NCBI RefSeq assembly: GCF_003026395.1
Contig: NZ_PYOO01000002.1
Span: 248,001 to 312,000 of the forward strand
Direction of reading: 5' to 3'
From: Photobacterium iliopiscarium
Lineage (GTDB): Bacteria > Pseudomonadota > Gammaproteobacteria > Enterobacterales > Vibrionaceae
DNA: 64,000 nt
Position numbers and translations under genes: made by a program
Part shown: positions 9,093 to 20,128 of the stretch, in pieces
How the letters are laid out: every line of letters begins with the position of its first letter
Numbering within the stretch: the stretch's first letter is position 1
The notes under the pieces: generated by a model
What the model was told of the DNA's origin: nothing
Database searches by the model: none
Seen by the model: only the letters and a program-made list of their open reading frames with translations

Positions 9093-9833
9093 ATGACCAC
9101 ATTATTTATCTCAGATTTGCACTTAAGTGCTGAACGTCCTGACATTACCGCTTGTTTCTTACGCTTTATGGCCGAAGAAACCCACCATATCGATGCCTTG
9201 TATGTATTAGGGGACTTATTTGAAATGTGGATAGGCGATGATGAAGACTCCCCTTTCTTACAGCAAGTCAAGCATGCCTTCAAAACCCTGACTGATGCTG
9301 GCACACCGTGTTACTTTATTCATGGCAACCGTGACTTTTTAATTGGTAAACAATTTAGCCGTCAAACGGGAATAGCCTTATTGCCTCAACATACGGTGGT
9401 TGATCTATATGGTACACCAACCTTAATTTTACACGGTGATACACTGTGTATTGAAGACCAAGCCTACCAACGTTACCGTAAAAAAGTCCACAATCCTGTT
9501 ATCCAATGGTTATTTGCACGATTACCGTTATCATACCGAGTTAAAATCGGTGATAAATTCCGCAGTAACAGCGGTAAAAATAATCAAACCAAAAGCCAAT
9601 CGATTATGGATGTTACTCAAGCAGAAGTAGTACGAGTAATGCGCGATGCACATGTCACTCAAATGATTCATGGTCACACACACAGACCTGATATTCATGA
9701 TCTTGATATTAATGGCATTCCTGCACAACGCATTGTTCTTGGTGATTGGTATGATCACGGTTCAGTGCTGGTCTATCGCCCCGATGGATATCAATTAGAA
9801 ACACGTGATTTCAGTGCTTCTAACACGAAATAA
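9093..9833 (+). CDS. lpxH: UDP-2,3-diacylglucosamine diphosphatase
   Basis: Peripheral inner-membrane enzyme of lipid A synthesis; it cleaves UDP-2,3-diacylglucosamine to lipid X and UMP. The 246-residue protein shows the calcineurin-like metallophosphatase motifs in order: SDLHL near the N-terminus, GDLFEMWIGDD, HGNRDF, LHGDTLC and HGHTHRP. Length and start (MTTLFISDLHLS) match the family. There is no Shine-Dalgarno sequence, and the ppiB terminator hairpin occupies the place where one would lie, which is odd for an essential gene. The gene order cysS/ppiB-lpxH is conserved in enteric relatives. Confidence 0.96.
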   Translation: MTTLFISDLHLSAERPDITACFLRFMAEETHHIDALYVLGDLFEMWIGDDEDSPFLQQVKHAFKTLTDAGTPCYFIHGNRDFLIGKQFSRQTGIALLPQHTVVDLYGTPTLILHGDTLCIEDQAYQRYRKKVHNPVIQWLFARLPLSYRVKIGDKFRSNSGKNNQTKSQSIMDVTQAEVVRVMRDAHVTQMIHGHTHRPDIHDLDINGIPAQRIVLGDWYDHGSVLVYRPDGYQLETRDFSASNTK

Positions 9834-9840
9834 TAAGCAT

Positions 9841-9871
9841 AAAAAAAGGTACGACATGCGTACCTTTTTTA
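9841..9871 (+). terminator. Terminator of lpxH
   Basis: AAAAAGGTACG and CGTACCTTTTTT flank the loop ACATG, followed by ATT. A-rich on the left and T-rich on the right, so it may act in both directions for the convergent permease gene. Confidence 0.88.
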
Positions 9872-9912
9872 TTGCTACAAAATCTATTGATTATCATTTA
9901 CTGGCATAACAC

Positions 9913-10812
9913 TTATTGTGCTTCTACCACGGTATTACTTGGCATCACTTTTCTATCAGCAAGCCATGAGCGATACATAGTGATCGAGGTGTAGAACACA
10001 ACAATACACACTAACCACGATAATACATGCATATTTAATGACTTCACTAAATAAGCGGCAATGATCACCATTATCGGTCCAACAACGGCAACAGTTACTG
10101 TTGCGCGACTATTAAAACGATTATGGCGAATAAAGCTAGCTGATGAGAAAAAGCTTAAAAATGCACATGAACACATCATGACCGGAAAGGCCGCCAACGG
10201 ATTCATTCCCAGAAGGTAAATCATTACCATACAGGGTGCATACAAACCAATACCCACCGTCATTAACGCGCCAAAAATAAAGTTACCAATAATTCCAATA
10301 ACCAATTTCCAGCCGCTTAAACCCAGACTACTGCCACCTAATGGAAAGAGCTTTAATTGACCAGCAAGCATTAAGCCAGCCACAATTAACAAAGCAACAC
10401 TCATTACGATGCGAATATGTTGCCGATCCCAACGAGAAACTAACCGTGCCCCCATTGTGGCACCAACGCAGGCTGCCGCCACCAAGCTTAATAATGTCAC
10501 TGAATCAACAGCGACAGCAGTCATAAAAATAAATGACTGAAACACAGTGGGGAGTACTGATTGGCTATTCAGTGTTCCAGGTAATTGTTGATCATCAATA
10601 AGCTTAAACTGTTTATAACCTGAGGTCATAATGGCAAAACTGCCAATACCTAAAGTGTCACAAAAGTGCGCAAAGCCACCGATAATCGCAATCGGGATAA
10701 TACGTGTATCAGCTTCCTGCTTGTGATTTCTTCGCCATGCTGCCAACAACATCACACAAAAGATACCACCACCAACAAGCAATCCCGCTTGTATCAAGGT
10801 AAATATGGACAT
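9913..10812 (-). CDS. TauE/SafE-family membrane permease
   Basis: Polytopic inner-membrane protein with about eight hydrophobic segments in two similar halves, each with a glycine-rich stretch (IIGGFAHFCDTLGIGSFAIM and FIFGALMTVGIGLYAPCMV). This pattern is typical of the TauE/SafE (DUF81) family, whose studied members export sulfite, sulfoacetate or related organosulfur anions; the substrate here is unknown. I chose the ATG giving MSIFTLIQAGLLVGGG, close to the first membrane segment (299 residues). The frame is open further upstream through an ATG and a TTG, but none of the candidates has a clear ribosome binding site. No sulfur-metabolism genes are adjacent. Confidence 0.8.
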   Translation of the reverse strand: MSIFTLIQAGLLVGGGIFCVMLLAAWRRNHKQEADTRIIPIAIIGGFAHFCDTLGIGSFAIMTSGYKQFKLIDDQQLPGTLNSQSVLPTVFQSFIFMTAVAVDSVTLLSLVAAACVGATMGARLVSRWDRQHIRIVMSVALLIVAGLMLAGQLKLFPLGGSSLGLSGWKLVIGIIGNFIFGALMTVGIGLYAPCMVMIYLLGMNPLAAFPVMMCSCAFLSFFSSASFIRHNRFNSRATVTVAVVGPIMVIIAAYLVKSLNMHVLSWLVCIVVFYTSITMYRSWLADRKVMPSNTVVEAQ

Positions 10813-11034
10813 AACTACTATTAAACAAAAAAGAGGGTTATTTGAGGAGCACAAAAGGTGCATTGCAAATGGCAATTATTCCAGCCGCAAATATTATGTA
10901 CTTATACGCTATGAGTTACCATTGTTTTAGTCATTCCATCAATATATTGCGGTAAATATAAACACTGATTGCTAATTGAGATAATGAAAACGTAAACTAG
11001 CCCTAATTTCTTTATTAAAATCGGCTTAAAAAAG

Positions 11035-11559
11035 ATGTCAAAACACCATAATGAATGTCCTTGCGGCAGCCACAAACCGCTTGTTGAATGCTGTAAACCC
11101 ATTCATCTTAATCATGCATTAGCAACCCATCCAGAACAGCTTATGCGTGCGCGTTACAGTGCTCATGTGCTGGGTTTAGTTGATTTTGTAATACAAACAT
11201 ATCACGCCAGTTGTGAAGCAGAACATCACCGTGAAGCCATTGCCGAGTCGATTAACCTTAAATGGCTAGGCCTAGAAGTTATTAGCAGTGAAATTGCGGC
11301 TGATGGTCAGGGTTTTGTTGAATTTAAAGCAGGTTATAAAGAAGCAGGTGAAGAATATATACTGCAAGAGCGTTCTCGATTTGTGCAAGAATCCATTAAT
11401 GGTCAATGCTATTGGTTTTACATTGATGGTGAATACCCTCAGCCACCACCAAGCGAACAACCGCCAGCACCGAAGCCAATAACCGTTACTAAAACTGTTG
11501 GTCGTAATGATCCTTGTTCATGCGGTAGCGGTAAAAAATATAAAAAATGTTGTGGCTAA
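11035..11559 (+). CDS. ychJ: YchJ-family protein with two SEC-C zinc motifs
   Basis: A 174-residue cytoplasmic protein of the YchJ (UPF0225) family, function not established. It carries a SEC-C-like metal-binding motif at each end: [13 protein letters not shown] near the N-terminus and the canonical [16 protein letters not shown] at the C-terminus. Between them is the NTF2-like middle domain starting around [11 protein letters not shown] proline-rich linker ([14 protein letters not shown]) precedes the final motif. SEC-C motifs bind zinc and in SecA contact SecB and ribosomes; whether that holds here is unknown. It ends just before a strong inverted repeat and is transcribed in the same direction as the his operon, without being part of it. 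Confidence 0.88.
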   Translation: MSKHHNECPCGSHKPLVECCKPIHLNHALATHPEQLMRARYSAHVLGLVDFVIQTYHASCEAEHHREAIAESINLKWLGLEVISSEIAADGQGFVEFKAGYKEAGEEYILQERSRFVQESINGQCYWFYIDGEYPQPPPSEQPPAPKPITVTKTVGRNDPCSCGSGKKYKKCCG

Positions 11560-11580
11560 TGCTAGCGTATTAACACCACT

Positions 11581-11620
11581 CATCAATAAAACTGAGTAAG
11601 GATGCTCAGTTTTATTGATG
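11581..11620. terminator. 16-bp perfect inverted repeat after ychJ
   Basis: CATCAATAAAACTGAG and CTCAGTTTTATTGATG are perfect complements around an 8-nt loop. The T run lies inside the stem, with no U tract after it, so this is probably an mRNA-end hairpin or terminator but not a textbook one. Confidence 0.6.
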
Positions 11621-11889
11621 CATTATTTGTTGCGATATTGAAAAAACACCCTTAAATAATTTACATTTAAAGAATGCTATCCTCTATCTTTAATTTTAAA
11701 AGTAAAACAATCCATTATAGTTCATCACCTTACCAATAAAAATACTGCATCCCATTCCTTCAGCGCATCAATACAAACAATTAACATTTATTTTAACTTT
11801 TCGCTTAAATTATTGTTGCAAAAAACAACAGCCTTCGTTAGTGTGAATGACAACAACAAATAATGTTCACCCTTATTGAGTAACTATTT

Positions 11890-11937
11890 ATGCGTATCCA
11901 AATGATTCTATCTCAACATCATCATCATCCTGACTAG
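11890..11937 (+). CDS. hisL: his operon leader peptide
   Basis: ATG at 11890 opens a 15-codon frame, MRIQMILSQHHHHPD, with four consecutive His codons and a TAG stop. The final HHPD-stop is the same as in enteric HisL peptides, which carry more histidines (seven in E. coli). Ribosome stalling here when charged tRNA-His is low should favour the antiterminator and allow hisG transcription. The attenuator hairpin lies about 75 bp downstream, followed by hisG. Confidence 0.93.
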   Translation: MRIQMILSQHHHHPD

Positions 11938-12012
11938 TCTTTCGGGAGGATACGCCTCACCCTGGAAGACGTCTTTTTTCTTCCTGTGGTCATAACGGAA
12001 TATCTCATTCAG

Positions 12013-12046
12013 ACCCTCGGAAGAAACTTCTTTCGAGGGTTTTTTA
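12013..12046 (+). terminator. his operon attenuator
   Basis: ACCCTCG (12013-12019) pairs with CGAGGGT (12034-12040), with inner GAAG/CTTC pairing, followed by TTTTTAA. Between hisL and this stem, GGAAGA and TCTTCC (around 11963-11993) form the upstream alternative hairpin expected in His attenuation. Confidence 0.9.
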
Positions 12047-12107
12047 ATACCTGATTTTCAATCTGAAATTTTTATTATTTGAATGAATTTAGACAAGGAA
12101 TATACCT

Positions 12108-13004
12108 ATGCAAACACAACGATTACGCATTGCGATTCAGAAAAAAGGCCGTCTTAGTAAAGAGTGCCAAGACTTACTTAAACGCTGTGGTGTTAAATTC
12201 AATATGGTCGGTGAGCGATTAGTGGTTCACGCCGAAAATATGCCAATTGATTTATTACTCGTTCGAGATGATGACATTCCCGGTCTGATCATGGATGGCG
12301 TGGTAGATTTAGGCGTTATTGGTGAAAATGAACTTGAAGAAGTTAGCCTTGAGCGCGCAGCACGTCACGAAGCCAGTGATTACCTCAAACTACGTCGACT
12401 GGATTTTGGCGGTTGCCGTCTTTCTATCGCAATTGATAAAGATACTGATTACAACGGGCCTCAAGATCTTAATGGCAAGCGTATTGCGACCACTTACCCG
12501 CAGTTAGTCAAACGCTACATGGACAATATTGGGGTTCAATTTACAACCTGTATGCTCAATGGTTCTGTCGAAGTTGCACCACGAGCAGGTTTAGCCGATG
12601 CCATTTGTGATTTGGTATCGACAGGTGCGACCCTTGAAGCTAATGGCTTAAAAGAAGCCGAAGTGATCTTGCGATCTAAAGCGGTATTAATTCAATCAAT
12701 GGCAGTGATCAGCGTTGAAAAACAAGCCCTAATTGAACGACTCCTTATTCGTATTCAAGGTGTTATTCAAGCTAAAGAATCTAAATACATCATGCTACAC
12801 GCGCCTACTGATCGCCTTAATCAAATTAAACAATTATTACCAGGCGCTGAAGATCCAACCGTATTGCCTCTTGCTGGTGACAAAAGTCGCGTGGCGATCC
12901 ACCTTGTTAGCTCTGAAAATCTATTCTGGGAAACCATGGAGCAACTTAAAGAATTAGGTGCGAGCTCTATTTTAGTCTTGCCCATTGAAAAAATGATGGA
13001 GTAA
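12108..13004 (+). CDS. hisG: ATP phosphoribosyltransferase
   Basis: First enzyme of histidine synthesis: joins ATP and PRPP to phosphoribosyl-ATP and is feedback-inhibited by histidine. At 298 residues it is the long form that works without HisZ, with a C-terminal regulatory ACT-like domain. Recognisable pieces are [15 protein letters not shown] at the N-terminus, [15 protein letters not shown], and [16 protein letters not shown] of the PRPP site. AAGGA precedes the ATG. It is the first gene of an eight-gene operon controlled by the upstream leader and attenuator; hisD starts three bases after its stop. Confidence 0.98.
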   Translation: MQTQRLRIAIQKKGRLSKECQDLLKRCGVKFNMVGERLVVHAENMPIDLLLVRDDDIPGLIMDGVVDLGVIGENELEEVSLERAARHEASDYLKLRRLDFGGCRLSIAIDKDTDYNGPQDLNGKRIATTYPQLVKRYMDNIGVQFTTCMLNGSVEVAPRAGLADAICDLVSTGATLEANGLKEAEVILRSKAVLIQSMAVISVEKQALIERLLIRIQGVIQAKESKYIMLHAPTDRLNQIKQLLPGAEDPTVLPLAGDKSRVAIHLVSSENLFWETMEQLKELGASSILVLPIEKMME

Positions 13005-13007
13005 GTC

Positions 13008-14315
13008 ATGAAAACCGTACTATGGCAATCACTCACTAAAGACCAGCAACAACAACTGTTGACGCGCCCTGCTGTAAATAACAGCGCGAATATCACGGCC
13101 ATTGTCAGTGATATTATTAAACAAGTCCGTCAACAAGGCGATGGTGCACTATTTACGCTTACTGAAAAATTTGATGGTATCCGTCCGGCAACACTTAGCG
13201 TCTCTGCAAATGAAGTTGATACGGCTTGTGCACGGTTAAGTGATGACATGAAAGCAGCCTTAGAGCAGGCGCACCGCAATATCACCACTTTCCACCTTGC
13301 ACAACAGCAACCGACCTTGCGAGTGGAAACCCAAACAGGTGTAATTTGTGAACAAGTCACCCGCCCGGTTAACTCGGTAGGGTTATATATTCCTGGCGGT
13401 AGTGCCCCATTGCCTTCAACCGTACTGATGTTAGGCGTTCCTGCACAAATTGCTGGTTGTCGTCATATTGCCTTATGTTCACCACCACCGATTGCTGATG
13501 AAATTTTGTATGTCGCCAAACTATGTGGCATTAATGCTATTTACAACGTTGGGGGATCACAAGCCATAGCAGCAATGGCTTATGGCACTGACACTATTGC
13601 CAGTGTTGATAAGATTTTTGGCCCAGGTAATGCCTTTGTTACCGAAGCAAAACGACAAGTCAGTAATGACTTCAACGGTGCAGCGATTGATATGCCAGCC
13701 GGACCCTCTGAAGTATTGGTCATTGCCGATGAAACAGCTGATCCTGAATTTATTGCCGCTGATTTATTAAGCCAAGCCGAACACGGGCCTGATTCACAAG
13801 TTATCTTAGTCACATCAAGCCAAACTATTGCTGATCAAACTGCGACTGCAATTGAGCGCCAATTACGCCAACTAACACGGGCTGACATTGCTCAACAAGC
13901 CTTAGCATCTAGCCTTTTGATCGTAACCGAAACCTTACTTCAGTGTGTGGCGATTTCTAATCAATATGGTCCTGAGCACTTAATTGTTCAAACCTGTGAG
14001 CCAAGAGAATTAGTGCCACTGCTTGATAATGCAGGTTCAATTTTCTTAGGTAAATGGTCACCAGAATCGGTGGGCGATTATGCCTCAGGCACTAACCACG
14101 TGTTACCGACCTATGGCTATACCCGCACTTATTCAAGCCTTGGTTTAGCCGATTTCAGCAAACGAATGACAATACAAGAATTATCAGCCGACGGTTTACT
14201 CGGTATTGCAAAAACAGTGACCACAATTGCAGCAGCGGAAGGTCTTGACGCTCACAAACATGCTGTCACTATTCGGGTTAATAAATTAATTGCACAACAA
14301 GAGAACGCATTATGA
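13008..14315 (+). CDS. hisD: Histidinol dehydrogenase
   Basis: Catalyses the last two steps of the pathway, histidinol to histidinal to histidine, with NAD and zinc. The 435-residue protein shows [30 protein letters not shown] and [15 protein letters not shown], and the active-site/zinc region [11 protein letters not shown], all family hallmarks. GGAG in the end of hisG serves as its ribosome binding site. Its TGA overlaps the hisC ATG by four bases (ATGA), indicating translational coupling. Confidence 0.98.
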   Translation: MKTVLWQSLTKDQQQQLLTRPAVNNSANITAIVSDIIKQVRQQGDGALFTLTEKFDGIRPATLSVSANEVDTACARLSDDMKAALEQAHRNITTFHLAQQQPTLRVETQTGVICEQVTRPVNSVGLYIPGGSAPLPSTVLMLGVPAQIAGCRHIALCSPPPIADEILYVAKLCGINAIYNVGGSQAIAAMAYGTDTIASVDKIFGPGNAFVTEAKRQVSNDFNGAAIDMPAGPSEVLVIADETADPEFIAADLLSQAEHGPDSQVILVTSSQTIADQTATAIERQLRQLTRADIAQQALASSLLIVTETLLQCVAISNQYGPEHLIVQTCEPRELVPLLDNAGSIFLGKWSPESVGDYASGTNHVLPTYGYTRTYSSLGLADFSKRMTIQELSADGLLGIAKTVTTIAAAEGLDAHKHAVTIRVNKLIAQQENAL

Positions 14316-15361
14316 CCATCGCTCAACTAGCCCGTAAAACTGTACGTGAATTAACCCCTTACCAATCAGCACGTCGTTTAGGCGGTAAAGGTGACATCTG
14401 GCTCAATGCCAATGAATCTCCGTTTGCCAATGAATACAGTATTAATCTTGCGGGCTTAAACCGTTACAGTGAATGCCAACCACCTGAGCTGATCAACGCT
14501 TATGCTGATTATGCTGGGGTTGAGCCACAACAAGTATTAACCTCGCGGGGGGCGGATGAAGGCATTGAGCTGATTATAAAAGCCTTCTGTGAGCCAAATT
14601 GCGATAGCATTCTCTATTGTCCACCCACTTATGGTATGTATGCCATTAGTGCAGAGATCAACGATATTAATGCCAAGGTTGTGCCGTTAACACCTGAATG
14701 GCAATTAGACCTTAATGCCATTGCAGAGCAACTTGATAACGTCAAGATCGTGTTTGCTTGTAGTCCCAATAATCCCACTGGCAATCTATTAGTTCGTAAA
14801 GATATTATCGCCTTACTTGAAATGACCACTGATAGAGCATTAGTGGTTATTGATGAGGCCTATATTGATTTTAGCCTTCAAGACAGCGTTAAAGATTTAT
14901 TAGCAACGTATCCGCATCTGGTTATTTTGCGAACCTTATCTAAAGCGTTTGCACTGGCAGGACTACGTTGTGGCTTTACTTTAGCCAACAAAGAAATCAT
15001 TGAAATTCTACTCAAGATCATTGCCCCTTACCCTGTTCCAGTGCCTGTAACTGAAATTGCAGTGCAAGCCTTATCACCAGCAGGCCGCGCACGGACCAAA
15101 TTTCAAGTATTAGATCTGTGTGCTAACCGCGCTTATCTACAAGCAGGTTTGGGGATGTTAGCCGGCGTCACCGTATTTGATGGTTATGCCAACTACTTAT
15201 TAGTTAAATTTACAGATGCCGATAAGCTATTCAATACGCTATGGGATAACGGCATTATTTTACGCCGTTCACCGATAGAGAACTGCATTCGAATCAGTGT
15301 CGGTAACCGTGACGAATGTGAAAAAACCCTCGCGTTTATTCGCGGCCAATTACAACAATAA
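14312..15361 (+). CDS. hisC: Histidinol-phosphate aminotransferase
   Basis: PLP enzyme that converts imidazole-acetol phosphate and glutamate to histidinol phosphate. The 349-residue class I/II aminotransferase shows LNANESPF at the N-terminus, [20 protein letters not shown] and the PLP-lysine segment [14 protein letters not shown]. It overlaps hisD by four bases and hisB follows after a short gap, so it is an internal operon gene. Confidence 0.98.
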   Translation: MTIAQLARKTVRELTPYQSARRLGGKGDIWLNANESPFANEYSINLAGLNRYSECQPPELINAYADYAGVEPQQVLTSRGADEGIELIIKAFCEPNCDSILYCPPTYGMYAISAEINDINAKVVPLTPEWQLDLNAIAEQLDNVKIVFACSPNNPTGNLLVRKDIIALLEMTTDRALVVIDEAYIDFSLQDSVKDLLATYPHLVILRTLSKAFALAGLRCGFTLANKEIIEILLKIIAPYPVPVPVTEIAVQALSPAGRARTKFQVLDLCANRAYLQAGLGMLAGVTVFDGYANYLLVKFTDADKLFNTLWDNGIILRRSPIENCIRISVGNRDECEKTLAFIRGQLQQ

Positions 15362-15379
15362 TTAATAAGGACATTGATT

Positions 15380-16449
15380 GTGAGCAAAGAGAAAATTCTA
15401 TTTATCGACCGTGATGGCACCTTAATTGTTGAGCCCCCCGTCGACTTTCAAGTTGATCGATTAGACAAACTACAATTTGAACCGAATGTGATTCCGGCAT
15501 TACTTGCACTTCAAAATGCAGGTTATACCTTAGTGATGGTCACCAACCAAGACGGCCTCGGTACTCATAGTTACCCCCAAGCTGATTTTGATGCCCCTCA
15601 TTCGATGATGATGGATATTTTCAGCTCACAAGGGGTTCACTTTAGTGACGTCTTGATCTGCCCCCACTTTGACCACCAGCAATGCAGTTGCCGTAAGCCA
15701 AAGTTGGGGCTAGTTAAAGACTACTTACAACAAGGTCGGGTTGATTTTGCTAACTCGGCAGTGATTGGTGATCGTCAAACAGATCTTCAATTAGCTGAAA
15801 ATATGGCGATCCGTGGTATTCAATACCATCCTCAAACCATGCACTGGCAACAGATCGTGACAGATCTCACCACCCAACCACGGATCGCAGAAGTGGTACG
15901 TACCACCAAAGAAACCAATATTCGTGTCAAAGTGAATTTAGATCAAACGGGAGGTAATACGATTTCAACCGGATTAGGATTCTTTGATCACATGCTTGAT
16001 CAAATTGCCACTCACGGTGGTTTTCAAATGACATTAACGGTTGATGGTGACTTACACATTGATGATCATCACAGTGTTGAAGATGCTGCCCTCGCCTTAG
16101 GTGAAGCACTACGTCAAGCGCTTGAAGATAAGCGAGGGATTGGCCGGTTTGGGTTTAGCTTACCGATGGACGAATGTTTGGCACAATGTGCGTTAGATTT
16201 GTCTGGTCGTCCTTATCTTAAATTTGATGCCACATTTAGCCGCGATCGTGTCGGTGACCTTTCTACGGAAATGGTGCCACACTTCTTTCGTTCATTAACC
16301 GATACCCTAGCCTGTACGTTGCACTTATCGTCAACAGGCAATAATGATCACCACATTGTTGAAAGTTTATTTAAAGCCTTTGGACGTACTCTGCGCCAAG
16401 CGATAAAAGTGGAAGGTAATGAACTTCCAAGTAGCAAAGGAGTGTTGTA

Positions 16450-16450
<1 letters not shown>
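15380..16450 (+). CDS. hisB: Bifunctional histidinol-phosphatase / imidazoleglycerol-phosphate dehydratase
   Basis: Fusion enzyme for two separate steps of histidine synthesis. The N-terminal HAD phosphatase domain carries FIDRDGTL with Asp10 and Asp12, and a zinc site [17 protein letters not shown]. The C-terminal dehydratase domain has metal-binding motifs [28 protein letters not shown] and [15 protein letters not shown] use the GTG at 15380 (356 residues) because AAGGA lies eight bases before it; the upstream TTG at 15374 would be too close to that site. The fused form is typical of gammaproteobacteria. The stop overlaps the hisH ATG by one base. Confidence 0.97.
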
Positions 16451-17887
<1,437 letters not shown>

Positions 17888-17896
17888 GGAGAACAC

Positions 17897-18670
17897 ATGT
17901 TAGCTAAACGTATTATTCCTTGTTTAGATGTCCGTGATGGTCAGGTTGTAAAAGGCGTCCAATTTCGTAATCACGAAATCATTGGCGACATCGTACCACT
18001 GGCAAAACGTTACGCTGAAGAAGGTGCAGATGAACTGGTTTTCTATGATATTACCGCCTCAAGCGATGGCCGAGTCGTTGATAAAAGCTGGGTATCTCGC
18101 GTTGCAGAAGTGATTGATATTCCATTTTGTGTTGCTGGAGGTATTAAATCAACGGTCGATGCAAGCCGTATCCTTCAATTTGGTGCCGATAAAATCTCGA
18201 TTAACTCCCCTGCACTTGCAAACCCCACTTTAATTTCTGAGCTTGCTGATAAATTTGGGGTGCAATGTATCGTTGTCGGTATCGATTCTTACTTTGACGC
18301 TGAAACTGGTCAATATCAGGTGTATCAATTTACGGGTGATGAACAGCGCACGCAAGCGACTCAATGGCAAACACGTGATTGGGTACAAGAAGTCCAACGG
18401 CTTGGTGCGGGTGAAATCGTATTAAATATGATGAACCAAGACGGCGTGCGTAACGGTTACGACTTAGATCAACTCAATATGGTACGCAGTATCTGTAACG
18501 TGCCTTTAATTGCTTCTGGTGGCGCAGGTGAAATGTCACACTTTCGTGATGCCTTTCAACTTGCCAATGTTGATGGTGCACTGGCAGCATCAATCTTCCA
18601 TAAACAAATCATTAATATCGATGAGTTAAAGCACTACCTAAAACAACAACAGCTGGAGATTCGACTATGA
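17897..18670 (+). CDS. hisF: Imidazole glycerol phosphate synthase, cyclase subunit
   Basis: Uses PRFAR and ammonia from HisH to make imidazole glycerol phosphate and AICAR. The 257-residue TIM barrel begins [20 protein letters not shown] with the catalytic Asp, and shows [25 protein letters not shown] and [12 protein letters not shown]. Distantly related to HisA next to it. GGAG precedes the ATG; its TGA overlaps the hisI ATG by four bases. Confidence 0.98.
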   Translation: MLAKRIIPCLDVRDGQVVKGVQFRNHEIIGDIVPLAKRYAEEGADELVFYDITASSDGRVVDKSWVSRVAEVIDIPFCVAGGIKSTVDASRILQFGADKISINSPALANPTLISELADKFGVQCIVVGIDSYFDAETGQYQVYQFTGDEQRTQATQWQTRDWVQEVQRLGAGEIVLNMMNQDGVRNGYDLDQLNMVRSICNVPLIASGGAGEMSHFRDAFQLANVDGALAASIFHKQIINIDELKHYLKQQQLEIRL

Positions 18671-19287
18671 GTTTAACAACATCTATTGATTGGGAAAAAG
18701 TAGCCGGATTGATCCCTGCTATTATTCAAGATAATAACAGTGGCCAAGTATTAATGCTGGGCTACATGAATGATGAAGCACTGGCTAAAACTTTAGCCAC
18801 AGAACAAGTGACTTTTTGGTCTCGCACTAAAAACCGTTTATGGACCAAAGGTGAAACATCAGGCAACGTCTTACACCTAAAAAGTATTAAGCTCGATTGC
18901 GATCAAGATACATTGTTAGTCCAAGTCGATCCGATGGGTCCTACTTGTCACTTAAACACCACTAGCTGTTTTGGTAATGATGACACGACTGATGCTCAAC
19001 CTGCTTTGGTGTTCCTGCATCAACTTGAGCAAATTTTAGCTGATCGGAAAGGTGCTGATCCTGATTCCTCTTACACCGCTAGCCTTTATGCTCGTGGCAC
19101 CAAGCGTATATCGCAGAAAGTTGGCGAGGAAGGGGTTGAGGTCGCGCTTGCGGCAACATCGGGTGATAAAGCAGAATTAGTTTGTGAATCAGCCGATCTT
19201 ATTTATCACTTATTAGTTCTATTGCAAGATCAGAATCTCGCCCTTGAAGATGTTATTAATAAGCTTAAACAACGCCATCAACAATAA
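18667..19287 (+). CDS. hisI: Bifunctional phosphoribosyl-AMP cyclohydrolase / phosphoribosyl-ATP diphosphatase
   Basis: Fused HisI-HisE enzyme for steps two and three of the pathway. The N-terminal cyclohydrolase half has [28 protein letters not shown] and metal-ligand cysteines in LDCDQDTLL and [10 protein letters not shown]. The C-terminal pyrophosphohydrolase half shows [20 protein letters not shown] and [13 protein letters not shown]. The 206-residue length is normal for the fusion. It is the last gene of the operon and is followed by a terminator. Confidence 0.98.
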   Translation: MSLTTSIDWEKVAGLIPAIIQDNNSGQVLMLGYMNDEALAKTLATEQVTFWSRTKNRLWTKGETSGNVLHLKSIKLDCDQDTLLVQVDPMGPTCHLNTTSCFGNDDTTDAQPALVFLHQLEQILADRKGADPDSSYTASLYARGTKRISQKVGEEGVEVALAATSGDKAELVCESADLIYHLLVLLQDQNLALEDVINKLKQRHQQ

Positions 19288-19330
19288 TGATCAATCGCTA
19301 TTAATATACGGCATGATTTTTCATTACTCA

Positions 19331-19361
19331 TAAAAAAAGGAAGCCATGCTTCCTTTTTTAT
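19331..19361. terminator. Terminator between his operon and tdk
   Basis: AAAAAAGGAAGC and GCTTCCTTTTTT flank the 3-nt loop CAT. The symmetrical A and T tracts allow it to end both the his operon (plus) and tdk (minus). Confidence 0.9.
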
Positions 19362-19376
19362 TCATTTAAATGCGTA

Positions 19377-19955
19377 TTAAAGCCCTAATGCTTCTTTATA
19401 ATGCGCACGGCACATTGATACATAAAGATCATTACCACCGATTTCAACTTGATTACCACCAGCAATCGCATTACCCGCAGCATCTTGACGAATTACCATA
19501 TTCGCTTTACGGCCACAATGACAAATCGTTTTTAACTCAACTAATTTATCAGCCCAAGATAATAAATAACGGCTACCTTCAAATAATTCACCAAGAAAGT
19601 CAGTGCGCAATCCATAACATAACACTGGAATATCTAATTTATCGACCACTTCAGTCAATTGATAAACTTGCTCTTTGGTTAAAAACTGGCATTCATCAAT
19701 CAGCACACAGTCAATTTTACCTGCGTTAGAAAAATTGATTAATATCTGATACAAATCATCCTTCGAATTAAATAATTCTGCATCTTCCTGCAAACCAATG
19801 CGAGAGCTAACTTTACCTTTACCAAAACGATCATCAATCGCCGCCGTAAAAATAATTGGCGTCATACCGCGCTCACGGTAGTTAAAAGATGATTGTAATA
19901 ATGTGGTCGATTTCCCAGCGTTCATTGCTGAGTAATAGAAATACATTTGGGCCAT
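19377..19955 (-). CDS. tdk: Thymidine kinase
   Basis: Salvage enzyme phosphorylating thymidine with ATP. The 192-residue type II kinase has the P-loop [11 protein letters not shown] near residues 10-20, the DECQFL motif, and a zinc-binding cysteine pair CHCG with a further conserved Cys in the C-terminal lasso region before [14 protein letters not shown]. Convergent with the his operon, sharing its terminator. Confidence 0.97.
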   Translation of the reverse strand: MAQMYFYYSAMNAGKSTTLLQSSFNYRERGMTPIIFTAAIDDRFGKGKVSSRIGLQEDAELFNSKDDLYQILINFSNAGKIDCVLIDECQFLTKEQVYQLTEVVDKLDIPVLCYGLRTDFLGELFEGSRYLLSWADKLVELKTICHCGRKANMVIRQDAAGNAIAGGNQVEIGGNDLYVSMCRAHYKEALGL

Positions 19956-20055
19956 TAGCTTTCCTAGTCATACTAATTACATTTAAAAATCGCGCAGATG
20001 CTACATAAAATTATCGCTAATGAAAAGCACCTACATCAACAACTGTTATTGTTAC

Positions 20056-20089
20056 AGTAAAAAAACCAGCTGATCATCATCAACTGGTT
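20056..20089 (-). terminator. Terminator of the lysine transporter gene
   Basis: AACCAG (20064-20069) pairs with CTGGTT (20084-20089). On the minus strand the stem is followed by a T run. Confidence 0.7.
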
Positions 20090-20128
20090 CAATTTACACC
20101 CATTGGGTTATTTTAATAACGTTTACTC

